Assembly: GCA_014529385.2 (NCBI GenBank)
Contig: CM043958.1
Location: forward strand, 87,143,025-87,205,524
Direction of reading: 5' to 3'
DNA length: 62,500 nucleotides
From: Adiantum capillus-veneris
Lineage: Eukaryota > Streptophyta > Polypodiopsida > Polypodiales > Pteridaceae
Shown here: piece by piece, positions 11,175 to 24,489 of the stretch
How positions within the stretch are numbered: the stretch's first letter is position 1
Layout of the letters: each line of letters opens with the position of its first letter
Position numbers and translations under genes: made by a program
The notes under the pieces: generated by a model
Told to the model about the DNA's origin: nothing
Database searches by the model: none
Seen by the model: the letters and a program-made list of their open reading frames with translations, nothing else

Positions 11175-14100
11175 GTGTTAGTTGAGATTATTATGTACAT
11201 GAAAAAAAGTGTAGTTGAGTGGAGTCTTGTGATGTACCTTACTAGCTCTCCAATTTTGAAAATAGCATCCCTGACTTTCTTATACCGATATATATACATA
11301 CTCACCGGCAGAATGAACTACAATGTAAATTAAGGAAAGGAAAAGTGAGAAAAAGTCATACACACATCCTATAGATAGAATAGGGAGAGGGAATTATCAT
11401 TTTCAGTGTTTTATCGAACATGCAAATAAAAAGGTCCATAAAGACTCCACTTAGGCCCTAATGAGAAAAAAGTAAAAGTTTATTCTATTTGTTCTTGTAT
11501 TTCCCCTAAAGAAGGCCTCAATGAACCCCTATAAAAGGCCTAAATGAGTTATGTAAGCTCTTGACCTTGTATTTCATGGGAAATCATCTATACTTAGTGT
11601 TTCTTCTTAAGTATGCAATCATCTTTTATTGAGTTTTAAATTTTAGGATTCATTTGCAAATGTATCTACTACTGCATATGGCTCACTAGCTCCTTTAACT
11701 TGCTTCTTTGTAGTATAATTGGTGTCATGGTGTTCAACAAATACTAAAATTACTTGCACTTACACTCGTGGTCTAGAGCGCTTGAACTAAATTAAACACA
11801 CCCGAAAACTACTCGCAAAGAACATATAGCAATTCAAAGACGGAAAGAAGTGCGAATAGTCTTTGACAAACCTTAGGCTTGCTTAAAAGATTGTCTACAA
11901 AAAAGTAATATCTGCAGCATCTCGCTTCGTCGGGTTTTGTCTTCGGATACGGCTTGGCGATCAAGGGGTGGGTTGTGGCAGGGCTCTCTCTTTCGTGGCA
12001 ATTCCCAGCTAATCCAAGTTTCTTTTATGATGATGTCGTGCAACTTTCGAGTGGCACCCTTAATGTGTCGATGTATCAGTTTATGTATGCTTGGCTGTTG
12101 GATGATGCCATGGCTCGGTAGGAGCATGGCTTTTAATGTATCTTTCTTAGGTTTCTGCATATTTACATACACTCACTATTGTGAGTTTGGGAGAAAAAAA
12201 AATCAACAAGAAATTTTCATTTCTTTTGCTATCTTTTAAGAGCAATAGACCGCTTCAACATATTGATACTTTGTCAGCTGATGTTGTTAAGTAGGTTGTA
12301 TCTTGTAAAATTCCTCTTGGTTTCAATATATGTCACAATTCTTCTGAAAAAAAATGAAGAAATCGTTAATTTACTCTTTAAAAATAATTTAAGCATATAT
12401 AAAATTTGGGCAAGGAGATGGGTGGGGGAAATCCATTGATGACTGAATCCCCCCACAAAAAAGAAAAGTCCCCCACCCATAGTGTGTATGGGGCACCTTA
12501 GTGGCAATGCTCACATATCCCGATTTGTGGTGTAAAGTTTTTGGTTGCAAATGAAAAATCCCATTGGACCTTGATTTCAAGGTAACAAATTGGGCACCTG
12601 AGTTATAAATCCCGACAAATACCCTAGATTTTGACATAAATCCCAATTGTCCGATTAGGTTGCCCTATGAAAACATTGCAAAAAAAATGGTTTTTTTAAT
12701 AAATCGAGCAGTGTTTAATAATCTATACTAATACGACCGATCGCTTTCGACGACCTCTCTCTCTCTCTCTTTATTGCGTGCACAGAGCCTTCTCTAAGTT
12801 TTGGAGTTTAACCTCCATGTTGACACCCGTAAAGGGCTCCCTTCTCCCATATTATGCTATTTAGATTGTCAAAATATTTAGTGCTATATTGTAAAAATAT
12901 TTTATACCACAAGTGACACTATTCATCGGTTAATGATAAGGTATTTATATGCTTGTCAGTACTCAAGCGCTCAAGCGTTAATGGCACATGATCCCATGAC
13001 ATTTATGAGAAGTTTGAAGTATGGAAAACATGCAGACACAAAAAAGTGACGCACTAGACTTATTGGCTCACTCAAAAGATATGCAAACCAAGAAGCTGAA
13101 GCCTCATGCATTAGCTCAATAACTGAAGGGCGTCACTAAGATAAAGTGAGACATACAATTCTGTCAAACTTTATTGCACACTTTAAAGGTTGCGCCTAAG
13201 GAAACCTGGAATTTAAAGCCAAACTCGCATATATCCATTGTACAAAAAATTTCAACTTTTAAATCCTTGTTTTGAAACCCTTGACTCTAAAATAGTGGTT
13301 GCTATAAGCACAAAGAAGGTAAGGTTTTGCAAACTCTTACAACGAGAGAACAACCTTGCACTTCTGTGGGGCATGTTAGGGCACGTCCGCACGGGTAGGA
13401 ATTAAGCCCTGTTTGTTGATGCCAGTCAACTACGCCTTCCTTGCTCAACTCTGCCGATTTCGACAGAGTTGGAAATTGTATTTTTTACCCCCACGAGGTG
13501 CTACGAGCGAACAGCTTGCGTACACAATGGTTGCTGCTTTGAATGGGTAAAAGTCGAACTAGCTGATGCACGACAAGGGTGGCATCCCCGCCCGTGCGAA
13601 ACTGCTCTTACAATTGCACCCCCCCCCCCCCCCCTCCCCCCCAAAAAAAAACACAACATGGTAGGGGGTAATTTGTTAGAGTGGAAGAAGTAACGCTTGA
13701 TTGGGCATCTCTTCACGCACACACGAACACAGGCGATGGTAATATGCCCAAACTTGAACTGCACCCTTTTGAGGTGCAGTTATTGGAGGGGGAGGGAGTA
13801 ACTCATAATCGTTACTTCCTCTCGGTGTGGACATACCCATACCCATACCTTATATTTTTATATGTATCTATTTATATATCCATATACATACACAAAGGTA
13901 TGTCTATTCATAAGTATTCTCTAAGCTTTAATCAAGGAAAGTATAAAAAGTGCTCCACGAGCTTCATGTCCGGACATGGTCGCTTCGAGTGCATTGATTG
14001 CAAGATATGGCCGCGACAAAGGGCAAGGCAAGCCGACACTCTATATGCATATGGGAGTGATGGCTTCTTTCAACATGTAATCAGTGTTGCCTACATCTTG

Positions 14101-14476
14101 GAGACATGTGGCGTTAAGCAAGAAGTTGACGTAGTAACAAAGTCGTATGCAAAATAGACAAAATAGGAGTGTGAATATGAATCTATTTTGTCGCCTAGGG
14201 CACTAATTAATAACAGGGCATGTCATTAGGTTCACGTATTGCTTTACTGTCGCTCAAGGTGCCTAGAATTGTAACAATTGTGGTCATGTTGAACAATGAA
14301 CGTGTTATTTAATCTTCAAAGATGTCAATTGGGATAGAGATGTTTGATCCCCAACATCATCATCCTATGAAGTAGTATTATAAATGAGAGCTCCAAAGAC
14401 TTATCCAATTTCAGTACTTGTATAAAGGTTCTTTAAATCGAAGTTTATGCGAATCATCATCATTTTTGAACTAAAA
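11175..14476. other. No gene recognised; simple repeats and possible old TE ends
   Basis: No frame with recognisable domains. There is a short CT run at 12757-12773 and a C-rich run at 13619-13642. CGCACGGG at about 13388 is inverted as CCCGTGCG at about 13590, which could mark a small decayed TIR element; the support is weak. Confidence 0.4.
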
Positions 14477-17400
14477 AAGTAATTGGATCTCAAATATGGT
14501 TAAACAAGGTGAATCTTCATCATAGTGGTTCCACATTGCCTTGTGGAATTAAGGGTGCTTCCACACACATGGGAGACTAACTCTTAACACCCCCCCACCC
14601 CCAGGAAACAAAACCACAATTATATGTGTGTAAAGAGTGTGACCTCTCCACATCACTTCCCATAATTACCGAATCATTGGTGCAAAGTTGATTGCATAGT
14701 GTTGTCAAGTTTGACAGTTGAAGCACCAATGCAAGTACCTCATCTGATGTCAATTTCGGAAGAAGGCAGGTGTATTCAAATGGCTGTGTTTTTTTTATGT
14801 AGCTAAGTAAAATGAGCATTTTAGTTTATGACTAGAATGAAAAGCAAGCCTTCTGAGGTGCTTTAGCTGATCATTAGCCTTGTAAGTAATCTCCATAATG
14901 TTGACATAATCCGTCTTTCAATAGGTTTACAACTTACCATGAGAGGATTTGGGAATTTTTCAAGTCCCATTTTTACTCACGAGGGTAAGGTGTAACACTG
15001 TGGGAAAAGCTTGGTCAACTTCTTGACATTAGGACTCAAGAGCAGAATCTAATATAACCTTAGGCGATTTCCTCTACAACAAGGGTTTTGTAAGGGCAAG
15101 GCTAGCTAGGAGCCATATGGATGGTATGCATGGCAAGGGGTCCCTATAGGCTTTGAACCAAGGAGCTCTACTTAAGGGCATTGGAGGGGAGGAGATGAAC
15201 ACGTGAGCACTCATGCTCTTGCATCAGTATTGATCCTAGGTAGAGAAGGCAAGAGAATATCTCTCCTATTACTCTATGGATTGTCTTAGGAGGAGAGAGC
15301 GTGTCATTTCCTATTTTTAAATTTCAAAATACTTTTCAACAATTTTTTTCATGTGCCCTACTCAAATCATCGTGGTCTCCAACTTTGTAGAACAATGTTA
15401 GATCTTGCACTAACTTGGAGTTTTGTTGTGCATACTGAGAGGTGGTTAAATTAAACGCAATTTTGGCTTTCCATCGCCCAAAGTTCTAGAAACATGGAAC
15501 TTTTGATTCATGATCCTCTAGAGTCATCAAGCAAGCAAAAGAGGTATCACTACAATCTCCTCTATCACTCATGAGTGAGGCATACAACTTCATATTTTAC
15601 CAAAATATAATCTCCATGCATGTTCAATTCATGCGACACAAAGTGCTATTGCAAGTTTAGAAAGTTGTTGAATCTTTTGCACTTGCCTGCAATGGCATAT
15701 TATTTGTGGCCTAAAGTTCCCCAATCACAAATTCACAAATCATTGGGTAATCACCTAGTGTTTCCTCATCATGGTTTTGAGTTTTGCAGGTATTGTACAT
15801 CTAACTTATGGTATGTGTTCTCGATCCATCTCTGAGCTCTAGAGAAATTTCATATTTATTTCACATTCCTTAGATATTTTTAACTTTGTTTCTATTGTTG
15901 AAAGTTATTAAAGGCACCAGTTATGCATCTAGCTGCTTATAGGTACTAGATGAACAATCAAAAAGACATTCATGATTGACCATATTAATGAGCCATGGAG
16001 AGAATGAATGAAAAATCACAAAGCTCCTTGCATGGGAAGTAACAAAGAGCACAAAGTAGATCCACCCATCTTTAAGTACATCACAAAGCTCCTTTGCATG
16101 GGAAGTAATTGGATCTCAAATATGGTTAAACAAGGTGAATCTTCATCATAGTGGTTCCACATTGCCTTGTGGAATTAAGGGTGCTTTCACACACATGGGA
16201 GACTAGCTATTAACACCCCCCACCCCCGGGAAAAAAAACCACAATTATATGTGTGTAAAGAGTGTGACCTCTCCACATCACTTCCTATAATTATCGAATC
16301 ATTGGTGCAAAGTTGATTGCATAGTGTTGTCAAGTTTGAGAGTTGAAGCACCAATTCAAGTACCTCATGTGATGTCAATTTCGAAAGAAGGCTGGTGTAT
16401 TCAAATGGCTGTGTTTTTTTGATGTAGCTAAGTAGAATGAGCACTTTAGTTTATGACTAGAACGAAAAGCAAGCCTTCTGAGGTGCTTTAGCTGATCATT
16501 AGCCTTGTAAGTAATCTCCATAATGTTGACATAATCTGTCTTCCAATAGGTTTACAACTTACCATGAGAAGATTTGGGAATTTGTCAAAACCCATTTTTA
16601 CTCAGGGTAAGGTGTAATACTATGGGAAAAGCTTAGTCAACTTCTTGACATTAGGACATAAGAGCAGAATCTAATATAGCCTTATCAAGGCAATTTCCTT
16701 TACGACAAGGGTTTTGTAAGGGCAAGGCCAGCTAGGAGCCATATGGATGGTATGCATGGCAAGGGGTCCCTATAGTTTTTGAACCAAGGAGCTCTACTTA
16801 AGGGCATTGGAGGGGAGGAGATGAATAGGTGAGCACTCATGCTCTTGCATGAGTATTAGATCCTAGGTAGAGAAGGCAGGAGAATATCTCTCGTATTACT
16901 CTATGGATTGTCTTAGGAGGAGAGAGCGTGTCATTTCCTATTTTTAAATTTCAAAATACTTTTCAAATTTTTTTTTCATGTGCCCTACTCAAATCATCGT
17001 GATCTCCAACTTTGTAGAACAATGTTAGATCTTGCACTAACTTGGAGTTTTGTTGTGCATACTGAGAGGTGGTTAAATTAAACGCAATTTTGGCTTTCCA
17101 TCGCCTAAAGTTCTAGAAACATGGAACTTTTGATTCATGATCCTCTAGAGTCATCAAGCAAGCAAAAGAGGTATCACTACAATCTCCTCTATCACTCATG
17201 AGTGAGGCATACAACTTCATATTTTACCAAAATATAATCTTCATGCATGTTCAATTCATGCGACACAAAGTGCTATTGCAAGTTTAGAAAGCTGTTGAAT
17301 CTTTTGCACTTGCCTGCAATGGCATATTATTTGTGGCCCAAAGTTCCCCAATCACAAATTCACAAATCATTGGGTAATCACCTAGTGTTTCCTCATCATG

Positions 17401-17730
17401 GTTTTGAGTTTTGCAGGTATTGTACATCTAACTCATGGTATGTGTTCTCGATCCATCTCTGAGCTCTAGAGAAATTTCATATTTATTTCACATTCCTTAG
17501 ATATTTTTAACTTTGTTTCTATTGTTGAAAGTTATTAAAGGCACCAGTTATGCATCCAGCTGCTTATAGGTACTAGATGAACAATCAAAAAGACATTCAT
17601 GATTGACCATATTAATGAGCCATGGAGAGAATGAATGAAAAATCACAAAGCTCCTTTTCATGGGAAGTAACAAAGAGCACAAAGTAGTTGGACATGTACA
17701 CCCATCTTTAACTAGATCCAATTAAAACCC
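14477..17730. repeat. Tandem duplication, two units of about 1.63 kb
   Basis: Unit 1 (14477-16102) and unit 2 (16103 to about 17730) start with the same AAGTAATTGGATCTC and stay nearly identical throughout, with small indels near 14595/16220 and 15065/16690. Both carry the same short minus-strand frame (14577-14819 and 16187-16444) and plus-strand frame (15620-15835 and 17247-17462). These frames are shared only because the DNA is duplicated. The CATGGGAAGTAA that occurs at the end of each unit and at the junction could have mediated unequal exchange. Unit content is unrecognised. Confidence 0.9.
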
Positions 17731-19225
17731 GAGGCCACCACTCCATTAGAGAGAGCACATCCATGCAAGATCTTCAATTTCCCACATTTAGCAAAGAAAC
17801 CTCTTCATTGCTTCGTCCTCGTGACTAGATTTGTAGATCGAAGTGAGTCATTGACGATTCTCTAGACAAAGAACCTTCTGCTATAAAGCACATGGGGATT
17901 AACCCATTTAAGTCAATACTTGATTCCTTCAAATTTCAAAATTTTAAGATCTTCTAATCATCCACATCATGTAGCATCTCACAAAGATTTCATCCCCAAG
18001 GTCATTTGCAAATTTTTGATAGTATCTTTGAGTAGGTGATCTTCACTCACATTATTAGCTTCCCATGCATGGAGCTTTTCACATTGAGATTGTCACAAAT
18101 GTTTAGATACATGTCCCTTTGTTAGTTGTTTTCCACTACTTGCATCAAAGGGATGATGAGACACATCAATCAAGTATGATTTTTCAATATTGATATTCAA
18201 CAACCAATAAATCAAGCAAAATCTTTCCATCGGACATGTTCTTAGAGTGTGCTCTATCAAAGCTCTCTTTCTCTAGCAAACTAGCCTTGCATTAACATCA
18301 TTGACATGTGATTAGATCTCCACATAGCAAAAATCTTGACATAATTCTTCATAGTCTACTATTTTTCATACCAAAAGAAGACTTGGCATAATTCTCACAA
18401 TTTTGGCCAAGAAAAGCCAAATTATCTTCTTTAATCTAGTAAAAAGGAAAGTGCTGGCCAAATTTGTTGACTCGGTCAAATTATAGTGTGCATCTAGGCC
18501 TAAGTGTACATATCTAAAGAAGTAATCCTTGGCTTCACACCAATGAATTCGTATGTATTTATTAGTCTTTTCTTTTTTTCCATACTCACAATTGTGACTT
18601 GAGAGACTTAATATTAACTCCAAAAGAATAAAATTTCCCTCAAGCATTACATGTGCCTTGAGGGGCTAGGGTTCCATCAGAGGCTTGTACACATAAAAAG
18701 ATACCATGTTGAGTGCTCTAAGCAGCTCATTGGAGACCTCCATTATTCACCCTTGTCAGTTGCGCCTCTTGCTCCTACCCCATCCATGAGCTCAATGCTT
18801 CGACATACACTATCGTCAAAATGAGCTACATCCACTTTTGCCCTCAAAAACTCAAAGGTTCCTAGTCTTCCAGACCTGGTTCAGGCAACAATATATGATA
18901 ATTTGTGTGCACATCAAAATGGCCTAGCTTTGGATACCACACCCTCCCAAGATCAGGTCATCAATATAGAAAATGATCTTCCAAGTCTTATAGTATGCTC
19001 ATGAACAAGAAGGAATAATAGTGGGTGGATGCATGATTAGGTGGCCCAGTTTATACGGATGGTATATACCTGATAGGCTCTGTGTTGGAGGCTTCAAATT
19101 GGTGGGAATGTGATATTATTGTCATGCCACTTTGCGAGCACGGGGTGAAAGATGTGAATTTGCATGCATTTCAAGGTTTTGCCAAACTTATGATTTATTC
19201 CCAAAGCTAGATCAAGATAATAGAA
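17731..19225. other. No gene recognised
   Basis: No convincing coding frames. A GATACCATGTTGAG at about 18700 is reminiscent of the tRNA-Met primer site next to copia LTRs on the minus strand, but no LTR could be delimited. Confidence 0.35.
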
Positions 19226-20414
19226 TGTATGTTAACTGCGGGTTTTGAGGCCATCAAAGAGGTTGTTGTATGCAGGACAAGCTATAGTGATGCTATCAAA
19301 ACGCACTTTAATGAGCCAAATTTGTTGTGTTCAACATGCTCTCCATGCCTTTCTTTACGACTCGTCAATTGGAGTTATGATGTGAAAGTTATGGCAGTTT
19401 GAAGTTGGAATGGTTTCCAGATCTGTACCGGATTGGACACATGCAAATAAAGGGTCAGGGTTGAAGTGAGTGCATGGGCCTAAAGTGCTCATCATATGGT
19501 GCACATTGGTATTTTTATATCAACAATCGGAGTTATGGTTGCCAAGATATTGTCAGTTAAAGTTTCACCAGACGGGGGCCAGTTCAGTACCACTTTGGAC
19601 ATCGCGATGAGTGTGCCATCTTAGAGTTTTTGGGATTTGATTAGGTTTTAGAATAGAGTGTACATAATAGAGCACTAAGTGCTTGAGGAGCATCTTGTCC
19701 AAAATGTCATCCCATGCAGTTCATTGATAGCGGGGTATGTGCCAGATTTGAGCACAGCACCACGGTGATCAAGATATGTGCCTAATGTATTCTATGGCAA
19801 TGCTCGATATAGCAATGGGTAGATACAACAAGGTGTGACGTGCTTAACAATTCCTTGGTCGATGTGCATGCTCAATGTTGTGCTAGGATGATATGTATGC
19901 GAATTGTGTTGTAAACCCAAGGGTCGGCCAAAAAGACCACCATAGTGGCCGCCCTCTCCTAAAATTAAGGGTTTCCCATAAGGGGGAGGGAAAGTATGTT
20001 GTGAGAGGAAAAAAGAAAGGTATGGGGGTGTGCAAGCAATGAGGACAACACAGGGGAGAGAGTTCCAAGCTCGTGGCGGCGGCCTAAAGGATGGCCAAAC
20101 ATCAACGATGGTGTATGCAACCAATTTGTAATAGGGTTTTCAGATATCAAACTCTTGGAAGCATCTACTGGTTGCCAGCATCAATTAAGTGTCACTAGTT
20201 GGTTTCAATCTATTTTTCATTGTTATTTGTGTTTCGAGTCATGATTTCCTTCCCCGGTTGCTCTCTAAGCAGCTCTAATATTCTTCTTGCATGCTAACAT
20301 TAAAATCTCTCTATCTGCACTGTTTTCCCTTGGTTTGAGGCTACACTGACTATATGTCTATAGCCAGAAGCCAATGCTTTCCAAGTCAACCTTGGATAAC
20401 AGCACACTCCGACA
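19226..20414 (+). repeat. 5' LTR of the small LTR element
   Basis: It matches 22254-23532 along its length, including the shared GGGTTTTGAGGCCATCAAA near the start and GGTTTGAGGCTACACTGACT near the end. Many substitutions separate the two LTRs, so the insertion is old. Confidence 0.75.
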
Positions 20415-22253
20415 ATTTGGTAAACCCGATGCAAAGTTAGACCGAGGTAGATGGAACCAGCCATGTTGACAAACCAAGAGAAAGAGATGCACCAAATTAT
20501 GGGGCTCATGGGTGTAATTTTTCAGCAATAGTATCCAAGTCAAGTGCTTATTATGAACAAAAATGTGGAGACCTTGAAATCGAGAATCGCGAATTGCAGC
20601 AGTCTGCAAAAAGTGAATTGGGTGGATTTCAAGAGCACAATAACACCAATTTTTTTTAGAAATTAGAATTGAGAATGGGAACAAGAGAACTTGAAGAGCG
20701 AGATGACTGGAAGTGAGAGATGTTGTAGCAATTATCACTCAAAAATGCCAAATGCTCGGTATTTGATCAGTGGAGCATTTTTTATGGTTATAATCGAGTA
20801 GGTTTCTTGGATTGCTATGAAGAGGAGCTGGAGTTGCATGAGGTGCCAAAAGAGAAATGGATTTAAAAGTTTGATAGGTTTGTGATCCCAAAGTTCATTG
20901 AGCGAGTTCAAGAGATCCAACAACAAAATCTGTGTAGCTGGAGCAAGTTTAGAGCTTCTATCATCAGAGAACGATGGGATCCAAGCATGTATGCAGATGA
21001 TGAGGATTGTATCAATGTGTGTGCGTACCTATATAGAGGCTTGCAAGAAAATCCAAGCTAAGCTTGAAACTTCCATTGATGAATTCTTGCGCGCTTGAGG
21101 ATTATACACTATTACAAGATAAAGATGATGAAGAGGTTGTCCAAAATGTTTATGCAAATCTTGGAATTGTAGATTCCTTGCTAAAGTTGAAGTTGAAGAC
21201 TTAAGGAGCTCAAGAAAGGCATATAGATTTACAAGGTTTGCTCACACGTGAGGATTCACAGGATGTGGATGTACATGAGCATCTACAAAGCTTGGGTATA
21301 TTAGATTTACAAGGTTTGGATACACCAGATTTGAGGGCTTGGATGAGAAAGAGTATGTGCTTGAAGATCTACAAATTGATGATTTAGAGGGGGTGCAAAA
21401 TTCAATGCAATCTATTGTTGTTGCATATGATTGGTTGCATTGTGCCGATGATACGAACATTGCAGTAGATGAAATTTTCAATATACATGATGACCTTTGT
21501 GATACAGAAGTTCAAAGATATTTGGATGAGGGGGAGAAACTTGAAGAGCAGTCTACATCAAATGTGGCCAGTATATGCATGCCATATGTGGAATGCTTAG
21601 TTTGCAACTTGAGATATGCAGGGTGGAAGATTCTTTTGAAGCAACAGACCTAAAGCTTATGTGCTTATTGGATGAATATTTGGAGGGCTTCTCAATTACC
21701 GATGCAAAGGGTACCAAAAATCGAGTTTCATGCATAAGAAAGTTTATCCAGATCATGTGGTTGATGATGACCTTATGCAGTTGTTGGATAATTCTCTACT
21801 TGGTTTTGGGCATATACAACCTAGGGAAATGTTTTTTGATGCATTTCAAAAGCCCAATGAAGAGAGTTTGGCCAGGGAACCAATGTACTCAGATATGCAG
21901 GACCAGAATTCCAACACTAGAGGGGGTGAAGCTATATTACCAATGCTCTTACCCATGTTTGATGATCAAAAATTGGATGAGCCAATTGCACAAGGGATAT
22001 GACAATATCTAGTGATACTTGATTCTATATGGGATTTGATGTTACCCAATGATGTGGGGGATTTTCTCCTAGCTTTTCATCTAGGAGGAGACGGTTATAT
22101 GCATCGTCTAGGGAATTTGATTGATATGCCATTTGATCCCGGTGGAGCTAGAGATGTTTGTGACACTGACTTATATGCCATATGATCCAGGTGAAATCCA
22201 TTATGGTTTATGGGTTATCTCATGCTTATGCTCTACTACTGAAAAATTCTAAA
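20415..22253 (+). pseudogene. Internal region of the small LTR element, possible gag remnant
   Basis: Around 20860-21050 one frame reads KFDRFVIPKFIERVQEI, then WSKFRASIIRERWDPSMY, a W..F....RW.P.Y pattern like retrotransposon gag proteins. Downstream, 21339-21653 encodes an acidic stretch of about 100 aa (EYVLEDLQIDDLEG...YLDEGEKLEEQ) and 21730-22002 another; neither belongs to a family I recognise. Stops and frame changes interrupt all of them. No pol domains are seen. Confidence 0.35.
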
Positions 22254-23532
22254 TGTATGCTAAATGTGGGTTTTGAGGCCATCAAAAGAGGTTGTTGCCT
22301 GCAGGATAAGATTTAACGATGTTGTTTAAATGCAGTTTAATGAGCCAAATTTTTCGTGTTTGGCATGCTCTCCATGCCTTTCTTTATGGCTTGTCAATTG
22401 GAGCTACGGTGTGAAAGTCATGGTAGTTTGAAGTTGGAGCGGTTTATAGATCCATACCGGATTGGACAATTGAAAATGAAGGGCTAGGGCTGAAGTGAGT
22501 GTGTGGGTCTCAAGTGCTCATCATATGATGCATGTTGGTCTTTTCAGACCGGCAATTGAAGTTCTGGTTACCAAGATATTGTCAGTTAAAGTTTCACCCG
22601 AGGCCAGTTCTATACCATTTTGGACGCTGCAGTGAGTGTGCCATCTAGGAGTTTTTGGGCTTTGATTAGGTTCTAGAATATTGTCAGTTAAAGTTTCACC
22701 CGAGGCCAGCTCTATACCATTTTGGACGCTGCGGTGAGTGTGCCATCTAGTAGTTTTTGGGCTTTGATTAGGTTCTAGAATATGATGTACATAATAGAGC
22801 AATAAGCGCTTGAGGTGCATCTTGTACGAAATGTCATCTCATGCAGTACATTGATAGCGGGGTATGATGCCAGAGTCATGCTTGGCACCACGGTGATCAA
22901 GATATATGCCTAATGTTGTGTTTGGCAATGTCCAATATGGCAGTTGGTAGATGCGGAAAGGTTTTTCATGCTTAAAAATTCCTTGGTTGATGTGCATGCT
23001 TAATGTGGTGCTAGGACGATATGTATGCCAAATGTGTTGTAAACCCAAGGGTCGCCCAAAAAGACCACTATAGTGGACACCCACCCATAAAATTAAGGGT
23101 TGCCCATAAGGGGGAGGGAAATCAAGGTGTGAAGGGGGAAAGAAGAAAGGTATGGGGATGTGGAAGCAGCGAGGACATCGCAGGGGAGAGAGTTCCAAGC
23201 TCGTGGTGGATTGAAGGATGGCCAGACGCCGACGATGGTGTATGCAACCGATTTGTAATAGGGTGTTCAGATATCAAAATTTTGAAAGCATCTACAGGTT
23301 ACCAACATCAATTAAGTGTCGCTAACTAGTTTCAATTTATTTTTCACTGCTATTTGTGTTTTGAGTTGTGATTTCCTTCTGCCATTTCTCTCTAAGCAGC
23401 TCTATATCTTCTTGCTAGCATTAAAATCTCCCTATCTGCACTGGTTTCCCTTGGTTTGAGGCTACACTGACTATCCATCTATAGGTTTTTAGCGCTTTTC
23501 CAGTCGACCTTGGAGAACAACGCACTTCGACA
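22254..23532 (+). repeat. 3' LTR of the small LTR element, with an internal 102-bp duplication
   Basis: This is the partner of the LTR at 19226. It is about 90 bp longer, mainly because a 102-bp segment starting ATATTGTCAGTTAAAG occurs twice in tandem (22576-22677 and 22678-22779); the other LTR has it once. Confidence 0.75.
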
Positions 23533-23827
23533 TCGGTTGGGAGTTCCACAATTGAAATTTGTTCCACATGCGTTAAACTGAAAGATAAACTAATTTAAAT
23601 TTAATACCTTCTTTTCAACATTAGAGATATAGAAGGTTAAACAATCTTTTTTTAAGATAAGGTTTTCGGTCCACCTAACCATGCTTCTATCCTAGTGTTT
23701 CCTTTCCTTTTTCCCCCCAATATTCTAGGGTTTCCTTGCCCACTTACCCGCCCCCCCCCCTTCCCCCCCGCCGCCCCCTTTTTTTTCCCTAGACATCAAT
23801 GATAGTTTTTTTAAAGTTATTAAGAGA

Positions 23828-23828
<1 letters not shown>
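23533..23828. other. No gene; C-rich stretch
   Basis: AT-rich sequence ending in a C/T-rich block (23750-23785) before the compound microsatellite. Confidence 0.5.
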
Positions 23829-23889
<61 letters not shown>

Positions 23890-23893
23890 AACA

Positions 23894-23945
<52 letters not shown>
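23829..23945. repeat. Compound (CT)n(CA)n microsatellite
   Basis: About 38 bp of CT followed by about 78 bp of CA with two AA interruptions. Cys/Val and His/Thr frames here are artefacts. Confidence 0.95.
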
Positions 23946-23948
<3 letters not shown>

Positions 23949-24232
23949 TCAGGGAGAGATACTCTCATCTATGAGAGAGAATTTGTGTGTGCAAAAATTA
24001 AAATTGGGATTTACTTAATGTATTTTTCACCAGCTAAAAAATGCAAAATCTGGTTGAATTTCAAGGTAATTGCCTTCTTTTGAAAAATTGACAAATGTCT
24101 CAAGTTTTAGTGTAAATATTAGCAAAAGCTTCAAAATGTTTTTCTTAAGGACAAGTAGAGTTTCAAGTAAGCCCTTATTCTATGAGGTGTGGATTTTTTT
24201 TTTTTTTTTGGCAAGCCTCTTTCTTCTTCTCG

Positions 24233-24237
24233 GGTGT

Positions 24238-24268
<31 letters not shown>

Positions 24269-24279
24269 GGGGGGGGGGG
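24233..24279. repeat. (TG)n followed by poly-G (28 G)
   Basis: TG dinucleotides run directly into an uninterrupted G run at 24252-24279. Confidence 0.9.
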
Positions 24280-24324
24280 TGGCTAATGAAAAGGAGGAAA
24301 ATTATATAACTTTTCTATCATCCA

Positions 24325-24482
24325 AGTGTGGTAGATTGGTTATGCCATTTCCCTCTTGAATAACGGGTCTTGAGTTCAACTCTCCTCGTCACTTAGATCT
24401 TTAAGGTCTCTTGGGATAGTTTCCTACGACATTAAAATACTTTTCTTCTTCTTCTCTTCTCTCTCTCTCTCTCTCTTTCTCT
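24325..24482 (+). mobile_element. Possible tRNA-derived SINE
   Basis: TAGATTGGTTATGCC at 24332 resembles a pol III A box. GAGTTCAACTC at 24372-24382, about 40 bp later, resembles a B box (GGTTCGANTCC). The segment ends in a CTT/CT-rich tail. No complete tRNA fold was evident, so a SINE head is more likely than a tRNA gene, and chance remains possible. Confidence 0.35.
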
Positions 24483-24489
24483 CAAGAAT

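Larger units (their letters stand above)
19226..23532 (+). mobile_element. Small LTR retrotransposon with 1.2-1.3 kb LTRs, probably non-autonomous
   Basis: Two long direct repeats (19226-20414 and 22254-23532) flank an internal region of about 1.84 kb. The repeats start TGTATG and end CGACA. Two bases after the first repeat the sequence reads TTTGGTAAACCCGATG, a primer-binding-site-like stretch, which sets the plus orientation. The internal region has no reverse transcriptase or integrase. I found no matching 5-bp target duplication and no clear polypurine tract, so exact ends are approximate. Confidence 0.7.

Noticed and set aside
15620-17462. The two nearly identical 71-codon plus-strand ORFs as a conserved gene
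   Set aside because: They are identical because the whole 1.63-kb segment is duplicated; no independent sign of coding.
23725-24083. Cys/Val-rich and His/Thr-rich frames
   Set aside because: Translations of the CA and CT repeats.
24327-24395. A functional tRNA gene
   Set aside because: Only A- and B-box-like pieces are present; I could not form an acceptor stem or an anticodon arm.
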